Assembly (NCBI RefSeq): GCF_014200435.1
Contig: NZ_JACHBR010000001.1
Location: 4,619,501 to 4,683,500, forward strand
Direction: 5' to 3'
From: Sphaerisporangium krabiense
GTDB lineage: Bacteria; Actinomycetota; Actinomycetes; Streptosporangiales; Streptosporangiaceae
Length of the DNA: 64,000 nt
Shown: positions 58,029-64,000 of the stretch, in pieces
Numbering within the stretch: the first letter of the stretch is position 1
Layout of the letters: each line of letters starts with the position of its first letter
Made by a program: the position numbers and the translations under genes
The notes under the pieces: model-generated
What the model saw: the letters and a program-made list of their open reading frames with translations, nothing else
Told to the model about the DNA's origin: nothing
Databases searched by the model: none

Positions 58029-59123
58029 TCAGTCGGCGACGAGCCGGCAGCACGGCGCGTACGCCGCCACCAGGACCTCCTCGCCGGGGTCGTCCAGCAC
58101 GGTCGGCGACGCCAGGCCGTCCAGCACGATGAACCGCAGCCGCGAGCCCCGCGCCTTCTTGTCGATCCGCATCGCCTCCAGCAGGTCGGGCCACACGTCG
58201 GGCCGGTAGGTCGTGGGCAGGCCCAGCATCATGAGGATCTCGGCGTGCCGGTCGGCGGTCGCGTCGTCGAGGTGGCCGGTGATGCGGCCGAGCTCGGCGG
58301 CGTAGCACATCCCGACCGAGACGGCCGACCCGTGCCGCCACCGGTACCGCGCCACCTTCTCGATGGCGTGCCCGAGCGTGTGCCCATAGTTCAGGAACTG
58401 CCGGCGCCCGTGGTCGCGCATGTCCTCGGTGACGATCTCGGCCTTGACGCGTGCCGCGCGCTCGATGATGTCGCGCAGCTGCGGCGTGCCGGGCGTCGTG
58501 ACGGCCTCGGTGCCCGCCTCGATGGTGTCGAGGATGACCGGGTCGGCGATGAAGCCGATCCTGACGACCTCGGCCAGGCCGTTGACCAGCTCGCCCTCCG
58601 GCAGCGTGTCGAGCAGGCGGAGGTCGCAGACCACCCCGGCCGGGGCGTGGAACGCGCCGACCAGGTTCTTGCCCGCGGAGAGGTTGATCGCGGTCTTGCC
58701 GCCGATCGCGCCGTCCACCATCGCGGTCAGCGAGGTGGGCACCTGCACGATCGGCACGCCGCGCAGCCAGGTCGCCGCGACGAAGCCCGCGAGGTCGGTG
58801 GTGGCTCCGCCGCCGACGGCGACGACGGCGTCGGAACGGGTGAAGCCGAGGCGTGCGAGGTCGTTCCAGCAGTGCGCGGCGACCGCGTGGTCCTTGGCCT
58901 GCTCGCCGTCGGGCACCGCGATGAGCTCCGCCTCGTGGCCGTGCGCGCGCAGGTCGCCGGCGATCGCCTGCGCGGTGTCCTTCATCGTCTGGCAGTGGAT
59001 CACCGCGGCCCGTCCGGAGCCGCTCAGCAGGGCGGGTACTTCGGTCAGTGCGTCATCGCCGATGACGATCTCGTACGCGGACGAACCGCCCACCGGGATG
59101 CGCGTCAGGTCAGCACTGGACAC
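58029..59123 (-). CDS. 3-dehydroquinate synthase (AroB) paralog with Lys to Arg change
   Basis: 364 residues, co-linear with actinobacterial AroB. GGGATTDLAGFVA binds NAD; AMVDGAIGGKTAIN, AGKNLVGAFHAP and LNYGHTLGHAIE supply metal and substrate residues. The active-site segment usually AEVVK or AEVIK reads AEVVR, replacing a Lys (Aspergillus AROM Lys197 equivalent). The enzyme should belong to the sugar-phosphate-cyclase superfamily. Shikimate aroB normally sits with aroC/aroK/aroQ; here it is alone, so a specialised or altered role is possible. It diverges from the split PEP-synthase-like pair. ATG with upstream weak site. Confidence 0.83.
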   Translation of the reverse strand: MSSADLTRIPVGGSSAYEIVIGDDALTEVPALLSGSGRAAVIHCQTMKDTAQAIAGDLRAHGHEAELIAVPDGEQAKDHAVAAHCWNDLARLGFTRSDAVVAVGGGATTDLAGFVAATWLRGVPIVQVPTSLTAMVDGAIGGKTAINLSAGKNLVGAFHAPAGVVCDLRLLDTLPEGELVNGLAEVVRIGFIADPVILDTIEAGTEAVTTPGTPQLRDIIERAARVKAEIVTEDMRDHGRRQFLNYGHTLGHAIEKVARYRWRHGSAVSVGMCYAAELGRITGHLDDATADRHAEILMMLGLPTTYRPDVWPDLLEAMRIDKKARGSRLRFIVLDGLASPTVLDDPGEEVLVAAYAPCCRLVAD

Positions 59124-59284
59124 AGTTCACCAACTTCCGTCCTAGCGGTCCGGACGATTATCCGTGCCGGTCGCGACGGGGTCAGCAGGGACTTGACATA
59201 TCGCCGCCACGTTTCGTGGGAACCCTCGACAACGTGCCGTCGGTCCAAAATCATCGATCGGCAGGCTGTCGTGGGGAGCGCGCT

Positions 59285-60991
59285 ATGACCATGTCAGAGG
59301 CCGGGTCACAGGCCGGGGCCGAGGTCACGCCACGGACGTACGCCGGCGCCGCGCCCGGCCCCGGGCTGTGGGTGCTGGAGACGGCGCACCAGGCCCGGCC
59401 GTTCACCCGGTTCTTCCTGGGCGTGTGGCTGCCGGTCTTCGCCGAGTCGATGCCCGCCGGGTTCCGCCGGTACGGGCTGCTGATGGAACGGCTGGACATG
59501 CGGCTGTCCGGCATCTGGAAGTACGTCCAGGCCCGGCAGGTCGCGCCGTGGCGGGACCGCGGGCCCGCGGCGCTGCGGCCCGCCCGGCAGCTCCTGTGGC
59601 GGCTGCACCCCGAGGTGCGCGGGCGCGCCCGCGCCGCGCGCCGCGCGCTGGCCGCCCGCGCGTGGCGGCAGGAGGCCGTGGAGTGGTTCGACGGCGGGCT
59701 GCGGGCGCGGTTCGTCGCGCGCAACCGGGCGCTCCAGGCCGTGCCCGTCGACGCCCTGGACGAGGCCGCCCTGCGCGGGCACATCGACGAGCTCGTCGCG
59801 CTGCTGCGCGACGGCGACATGGTGCACATGCGGCACCTGGTCGCGCAGAACGTCGCGGTCGGCGACTGGCTGGCGCACGTACGGCGCTGGACCGGCGTGG
59901 ACCCGGCCGACGCGCTGGCCGTGCTGCGCGGCGCCTCACCGGCGTCGGTCCGCCCCCTCGGCGGCCTGGACCGCCTGGTCGACGCGGTGCGCGCCGCCGG
60001 CGCCGGCCTCGGGCCCGCGGGGCCGCCGGGGAAACGCCTGGAGGCGCTGCGCGCCGCCTCGCCGGAGGTGGCCGCGGCGCTGGAGGAGTACCTGGGCGAG
60101 CACGGCGACGACCTGCTCGGCTTCGACCTCGACGAGCCGACGCTGCGCGAGATGCCCGCGCTGGTGCTCGCCGCGCTGGAGGCCCGGCTGTCGGCCCCGG
60201 CGGCCCCGCCCCCCGGCGGCGCGGCGGACCCGCTGCGGGCCCGGGTGCCCGAGGACGACCGGGCCGCGTACGACCGGCTGCTGGACGACGCGCGGCTGCT
60301 ATACGGGCTGCGCGACGACGACGTGGCCTGGACCGAGATGCGGCCGTGGGGGCTGCTGCGCCGCGCGCTGCTCGCCGCCGGCCGCCGGCTCGTGGCCCGG
60401 TCGGCGCTGGAGCACCCCGAGCACGCGGTGGAGGCCGACCCCGCCGAGCTGGCCGCGCTGCTCTCCGGCGCGGACGCGCCCACGGCGGCCGAGCTGGCGC
60501 AGCGGGCCACGCGGCGGCGCACCGCCGCACGCCCGCCGCTGGAGCTGGGCGAGGAGGACCCGGCCATGCCGCTGCCGCGGCTCCCCGCCGCGCTCGCCCG
60601 GGTGAACGAGGCGCTGCTGGAGGCCATGTCGCAGGACCTGCTGGAGCGCGCCGTCCCCTCCGAGCCCTCCGACACCGAGGTCCACGGCACCCCCGCGAGC
60701 CCCGGCGTGTACACCGGCCGCGCGCGGATCGTGCGCGGTCCGGCGGAGTTCGGGCGGCTGGAGAAGGGCGACGTGCTGGTCGCGCCGACCACCGGCCCCT
60801 CCTACAACGTCGTGCTGCCGCTGATCGGCGCGGTCGTCACCGACCGGGGCGGCGCGCTGTCGCACGCGGCGGTGGTCGCCCGCGAGTTCGGCGTCCCCGC
60901 CGTGGTCGGCACGCAGGTCGCCACCCAGAGGATCAGGGACGGGGAGCTGGTCAGGATCGACGGCGCGCGGGGCGTCGTCACGGTCCTGTGA
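59285..60991 (+). CDS. PEP-utilising enzyme, middle plus swivelling phospho-His domain (split enzyme, part 1)
   Basis: 568 residues. The N-terminal 470 residues are an all-helical domain (FTRFFLGVWLPVFAESMPAGF, RLVARSALEHPEHAVEADP) like the middle domain of PEP synthase-related enzymes. The C-terminal 90 residues are the mobile phospho-His domain: PASPGVYTGRARIVRG and GGALSHAAVVAREFGVPAVVGT, with the phosphorylated His in SHAA. It lacks its own ATP-grasp domain, which the next gene supplies with a 4-base overlap. The ATG follows GGGGAG. Together they resemble rifampin phosphotransferase or a pyruvate-phosphate-dikinase-like enzyme; substrate unknown. Confidence 0.82.
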   Translation: MTMSEAGSQAGAEVTPRTYAGAAPGPGLWVLETAHQARPFTRFFLGVWLPVFAESMPAGFRRYGLLMERLDMRLSGIWKYVQARQVAPWRDRGPAALRPARQLLWRLHPEVRGRARAARRALAARAWRQEAVEWFDGGLRARFVARNRALQAVPVDALDEAALRGHIDELVALLRDGDMVHMRHLVAQNVAVGDWLAHVRRWTGVDPADALAVLRGASPASVRPLGGLDRLVDAVRAAGAGLGPAGPPGKRLEALRAASPEVAAALEEYLGEHGDDLLGFDLDEPTLREMPALVLAALEARLSAPAAPPPGGAADPLRARVPEDDRAAYDRLLDDARLLYGLRDDDVAWTEMRPWGLLRRALLAAGRRLVARSALEHPEHAVEADPAELAALLSGADAPTAAELAQRATRRRTAARPPLELGEEDPAMPLPRLPAALARVNEALLEAMSQDLLERAVPSEPSDTEVHGTPASPGVYTGRARIVRGPAEFGRLEKGDVLVAPTTGPSYNVVLPLIGAVVTDRGGALSHAAVVAREFGVPAVVGTQVATQRIRDGELVRIDGARGVVTVL

Positions 60992-61782
60992 TCGCCGCGC
61001 TCGCCGGGGCCCTCGACCCCGCGATCTTCGGCGGGAAGGCCGCCGCGCTCGCCGCCGCCGTGGACGCCGGGCTGCCGGTGCCGCGCGGGTTCGCCGTCTC
61101 GGTGGACGCCCTGGCCGCGGCCGTGGCCGGCGACGCCGCGGCGACGGCGGCGGTGGGCGAGGCGGCGGGACCGCTCGGCCCGGTCGCCGTGCGGTCGTCG
61201 GCGGTGGGGGAGGACGGCGCGCGGGCGAGCTTCGCCGGGCAGTACGCGACCGTGCTCGCGGTGCGGGGCGCCGGCGCGGTGCTGGACGCGCTGGCGACCG
61301 TGCACGCCTCGGCCGCGGGCGCGGCCGACTACCGGCGCCGCCTCGGCCTGCCCGCCGGGCGGGTCGCCGCGGTCGTCCAGGAACTGGTGGCGCCGGACGT
61401 GGCGGGCGTGCTGTTCACCCGCGACCCGATGGGCGGCGCCGGCATGGTGGTCGAGGCGTCCTGGGGGCTCGGCGAGGCCGTCGTGTCCGGGCTCGTCACC
61501 CCCGACCACTGGCTGCTGGACCGGGACGGCGCCGTCCTCCGGGAGCGGACGGCGCGCAAGGACGTCGCGATCCGGCCGGCCGACGGCGGCGGCACCCGCG
61601 AGGAGCCGGTCGCCGCGCCGTGCGCCGGCCTGCCGTGCCTCGACGCCGCCGCGCTGGCCCGGCTCGCCGCGCTCGGCCGCCGGTGCGTCGCGGTGTTCGG
61701 CGCCGAGCAGGACGTCGAGTGGGCGCTCGCCGGCGGCCGGGTGTACCTGTTGCAGTCGCGGCCCCTGACGGCGGTGGCCTAA
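60988..61782 (+). CDS. PEP/pyruvate-binding ATP-grasp domain protein (split enzyme, part 2)
   Basis: 264 residues equal to the N-terminal ATP-grasp domain of PEP synthase-type enzymes: FGGKAAALAAAVDAGLPVPRG, AVRSSAVGEDGARASFAGQY, VVQELVAPDVAGVLFTRDPM, EASWGLGEAVVSGLVTPDHW and DVEWALAGGRVYLLQSRPLT. In known fused enzymes this domain comes first; here it is encoded second. The GTG overlaps the preceding stop (GTGA), so both parts should be made together. Its 3' end overlaps the converging hydrolase by 4 bases. Confidence 0.87.
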   Translation: MIAALAGALDPAIFGGKAAALAAAVDAGLPVPRGFAVSVDALAAAVAGDAAATAAVGEAAGPLGPVAVRSSAVGEDGARASFAGQYATVLAVRGAGAVLDALATVHASAAGAADYRRRLGLPAGRVAAVVQELVAPDVAGVLFTRDPMGGAGMVVEASWGLGEAVVSGLVTPDHWLLDRDGAVLRERTARKDVAIRPADGGGTREEPVAAPCAGLPCLDAAALARLAALGRRCVAVFGAEQDVEWALAGGRVYLLQSRPLTAVA

Positions 61783-62606
61783 TGCCCGGTGGACCGGCGC
61801 GCCTCCGCCAGGAACCCGCCGATCTCGCGGTGGAACTCCTCCGGCCGTTCCAGCGACGCGCCGTGCCCGCAGCGGTCCACCAGGACCAGCCGCGCGTCCG
61901 GCAGCAGGCCGGCGAGGTCGGCGAGCTGGTCCGGCGGCGTCATCCGGTCCTGCCGCCCGCCGATGACCAGGACCGGGCAGCGCACCCCGGCGGCGCGGTC
62001 GCGGACGTCGTACTCGCGCAGCGCCGCCGACAGCACCTGCCAGCGGCCCTCGTCGTCGGGGATCGGGATCGAGCGGGGGAACCACACGAGCTTGCGGATC
62101 GCCCACGGCATCCGCCCGGTGAAGATGTTCCGCAACGTGTCGCGCTGGAGCTCGGGCCACCGGCGCTGCGCGGCCATGGCGTCCCAGCGCGTCACGTACC
62201 GCAGCAGCGGGTCGGTCGCATGGGTGGGCGTGCACTCGCAGACGATCGAGTCGACCAGGTCCGGGTCGCGCTCGGCGAGCAGCAGCGCGACCATGCCGCC
62301 CATCGAGTTCCCCCAGATCGCCGTCGGGCCGAGGCCGAGCTTGGTGATCAGCGTCGCGGCGTCGCCGACCAGGTCGGCCAGCCGGTAGCCCGGCGCGGCG
62401 GGCGTCCGCCAGGAGGTGACGACGACGCGGCGGTGGGCCAGCGGGCCGTACAGCGCCCGCGCCCCGGCGGCGGTCCCGGGGTTCTCCATGGTGGTCAGCG
62501 CGTCGCCGAGCCCCCGCAGCACCAGCAGCGGGGCGCCGTCGGGGGCGCCGAACTCGACGTACGGCAGCCGCGCGCCGCCGGTCAGATCGCAGTACTGGAG
62601 GGACAT
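61779..62606 (-). CDS. Alpha/beta hydrolase
   Basis: 275 residues. Nucleophile elbow GNSMGG (Ser near 96), acidic residue in IGGRQDRMTPP and His in CGHGASLERPEEF give a complete triad. The oxyanion loop LLVLRGLGDALTT has Arg where HG is usual. The family covers esterases, lactonases and haloperoxidase-like enzymes. It converges on the split phosphotransferase gene. Substrate unknown. Confidence 0.83.
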   Translation of the reverse strand: MSLQYCDLTGGARLPYVEFGAPDGAPLLVLRGLGDALTTMENPGTAAGARALYGPLAHRRVVVTSWRTPAAPGYRLADLVGDAATLITKLGLGPTAIWGNSMGGMVALLLAERDPDLVDSIVCECTPTHATDPLLRYVTRWDAMAAQRRWPELQRDTLRNIFTGRMPWAIRKLVWFPRSIPIPDDEGRWQVLSAALREYDVRDRAAGVRCPVLVIGGRQDRMTPPDQLADLAGLLPDARLVLVDRCGHGASLERPEEFHREIGGFLAEARRSTGH

Positions 62607-62712
62607 CGCGTACTCCTCGCATGGATCCGAGAGCCGTCCTGGCTACTTCTGGCTACATTGCCGTGTCCCGGATGCGGTGGCGCCCCGGCGCCGCCCGATT
62701 GGAGCGTAAATC

Positions 62713-63582
62713 GTGAAGTTGGGCATCGGTCTTCCCAATGTCATCCCCGACGTCCCGGGGCGGGTCCTGGTCGACTGGGCGATCCGGGCCGAGTCGGCCG
62801 GGTTCTCGTCGCTGGTCACGACCGACCGCGTGGTGTACCCGGGGTACGATCCGCTGCTGGCGCTCGGCGCGGCGGCCGCGGTGACGAGCCGGATCCGTCT
62901 CATCACCGACGTCATCGTGGGGCCGGTGCGCAGCCCGGTGCTGCTGGCCAAGGACGCGGCCGGGGTGCAGGAGATCTCGCAGGGCCGCCTCGTGCTCGGC
63001 GTCGGGCCGGGGGTGCGGGAGGACGACTTCGTGGTGGCGGAGCGCGACTTCGCCGGGCGGTGGGCGCGGTTCGAACGCGACCTCGGCATCATGCGGCGCG
63101 TGTGGGCGGGGGAGCCCGCGGAGGGCACCGACCGGTCGCCGCTGCCCCGGCCGCTGCCGGACGGCGGCGTGCCGGTGCTGATGGGCGGGTTCAGCGACGG
63201 GTGCATCCGGCGGGCGGTGAAGTGGGGCATCGGCTGGGCGGCGCCGAGCCTGCCGCCGGACGACGTGGTGCCGTTCGCGCGGCGGGTACGCGAGGCGTGG
63301 GCGGCGGCCGGGCGGGACGGCAGCCCGGAGATCATCGCGATGGCGCGGTTCGGGATCGGCGAGGACGTGCTGGAGGAGTCGCGGCACTCGGCGCGCGACT
63401 ACTTCTCGATCCTCGGGCCTGAGCTCGCGGAGGTCTTCGCCAACGACGCCGCCCGTGACACCGAGGCCGTCCAGGCCATGATCGGCAAGTACGCCGAGGC
63501 GGGCGTGGACGAGCTGATCTTCAACCCGACGGTGGCGCGGGTCTCGCAGGTGGACCGCCTGGCCGAGGCCTGCTTCGGCTGA
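62713..63582 (+). CDS. LLM-class flavin-dependent oxidoreductase (probably F420-dependent)
   Basis: 289 residues of the luciferase-like monooxygenase fold: KLGIGLPNVIPD, AGFSSLVTTDRVVYPGYDPLLALG, LITDVIVGPVRSPVLLAKDAAGVQEIS, RLVLGVGPGVREDD, VPVLMGGFSDGCIRRAVKWG and VDELIFNPTV. Actinomycete members mostly use reduced F420 or FMN. The GTG start has GGAG 10 bases upstream. It stands alone, divergent from the hydrolase and ended by a strong hairpin. Confidence 0.88.
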   Translation: MKLGIGLPNVIPDVPGRVLVDWAIRAESAGFSSLVTTDRVVYPGYDPLLALGAAAAVTSRIRLITDVIVGPVRSPVLLAKDAAGVQEISQGRLVLGVGPGVREDDFVVAERDFAGRWARFERDLGIMRRVWAGEPAEGTDRSPLPRPLPDGGVPVLMGGFSDGCIRRAVKWGIGWAAPSLPPDDVVPFARRVREAWAAAGRDGSPEIIAMARFGIGEDVLEESRHSARDYFSILGPELAEVFANDAARDTEAVQAMIGKYAEAGVDELIFNPTVARVSQVDRLAEACFG

Positions 63583-63595
63583 TCCGGCCGTGGGG

Positions 63596-63641
63596 CGAAA
63601 CCGGGTTCCGTGCCCGCGCGGGCGACCGGAACCCGGTTTCG
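63596..63641. terminator. Bidirectional hairpin terminator
   Basis: Perfect 15-base arms (CGAAACCGGGTTCCG / CGGAACCCGGTTTCG) enclose a 16-base loop that contains a further GCCC/GGGC pairing. It separates the converging LLM gene and the partial gene at the right edge. Confidence 0.85.
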
Positions 63642-63665
63642 GCGCTTCGACGCGGCGCCGGGCCG

Positions 63666-64000
63666 TTACGGGCCCTGCTCCCACACGTAGTCGCCGGGGT
63701 CCATGCTGCCGAGCTGCTCGCGCACCGCGTACAGCGCCGCGGGCCCGGGATCGGCGGCCGGGATCGGCCGGACCGTCAGCGGGCGCAGCCCGGACAGCAC
63801 GGCGGGCACGGCGCCGGCCGCGAGGTAGGTGACGGGGATCGGCGGGTCGGCGCCCGGCGGGACCACGACGTCGCCCGGCTCGCCCGACAGGAACAGGTGC
63901 GCCGCGCGGTCGGCCGGCAGCAGCGCCGCGGCCAGGCTCAGCGCGGGCGCGATGGCGGCCCCGTCGGCGGCCAGGGCGAACAGGCCGCCGGCCGCCTCCC
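63666..64000 (-). CDS. Unrecognised protein, C-terminal part only (gene runs off the right edge)
   Basis: About 110 residues remain up to the edge, open without a stop. Ala/Leu/Pro-rich helix-strand text (AALLPADRAAHLFLSGEPG, YLAAGAVPAVLSGLRPL) ends YAVREQLGSMDPGDYVWEQGP before the stop. No family recognised. The frame continues upstream past 64000, so the start is not in view; an internal GTG would give a 66-residue product and is unlikely to be the true start. Confidence 0.6.
   Translation of the reverse strand, partial: EAAGGLFALAADGAAIAPALSLAAALLPADRAAHLFLSGEPGDVVVPPGADPPIPVTYLAAGAVPAVLSGLRPLTVRPIPAADPGPAALYAVREQLGSMDPGDYVWEQGP

Overview
The window is high-GC DNA with long GC-biased codons, GTG starts, dense 4-base gene overlaps, a SARP regulator, an F420-type LLM oxidoreductase and an SCO4402-type protein. 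This points to a filamentous actinomycete, possibly Streptosporangiales. No rRNA, tRNA or CRISPR array was recognised. All family assignments are read from the sequence alone.

Region 1 (1-15504) is a catabolic and uptake cluster. It holds a fumarylacetoacetate-hydrolase-family protein (cut by the left edge), a class III extradiol dioxygenase, two alpha/beta hydrolases, an SDR, an O-methyltransferase-like protein, two paralogous aldo/keto reductases, a YtcJ-type amidohydrolase, a zinc alcohol dehydrogenase and a four-gene branched-chain-amino-acid-type (Liv) ABC importer. An FCD-type GntR regulator sits among them. Four intergenic sites resembling the palindrome ATCGTATACGAT lie in front of the operons and probably define its regulon. 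The most likely role is import and ring cleavage of an aromatic compound; the substrate is unknown.

Region 2 (15508-28964) starts with a stand-alone LigD-type polymerase (NHEJ). Next to it lies a 264-base second copy of an internal piece of that gene. Then comes an accessory island: a 2913-residue secreted RHS/YD-repeat protein with LamG domains, 38 consecutive glycines, a HINT domain and an unrecognised C-terminal toxin-like domain, followed by a 4-base-overlapping SCO4402-like presumed immunity gene and a frameshifted IS701-like transposase. A roughly 50-base segment from the ligD promoter recurs at the far end (27183-27232), so the island is bracketed by ligD-derived sequence. A MerR regulator, apparently leaderless, and a membrane protein follow.

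Region 3 (28988-53677, minus strand) is one long near-gapless operon for an extracellular-type contractile injection system (eCIS, related to Afp/PVC and the Streptomyces CIS). In transcription order it encodes a DUF4255 cap protein, a CarboxypepD-like protein, sheath 1, tube 1, sheath 2, tube 2, an Afp6-like small protein, a LysM protein, gpD-like hub, gpV-like spike, gp25, two gpJ-like baseplate proteins, a gpI-like tail protein, three tandem paralogs with a shared N-terminal module, a small beta-rich protein, a possible tape-measure protein, an AAA+ ATPase and a small Ala/Pro-rich protein. Short start-site cassettes are duplicated inside the operon and form coupled micro-ORFs. No classical toxin cargo and no PAAR tip were recognised. 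A small ORF and a SARP/BTAD regulator lie divergently upstream.

Region 4 (55272-64000) carries an FAD-linked oxidase, a MmcQ/YjbR protein, an unrecognised 166-residue protein with a strong terminator, an AroB paralog whose active-site Lys is replaced by Arg, a PEP-synthase/rifampin-phosphotransferase-like enzyme split into two genes in reversed domain order, an alpha/beta hydrolase, an LLM oxidoreductase and a partial gene at the right edge.
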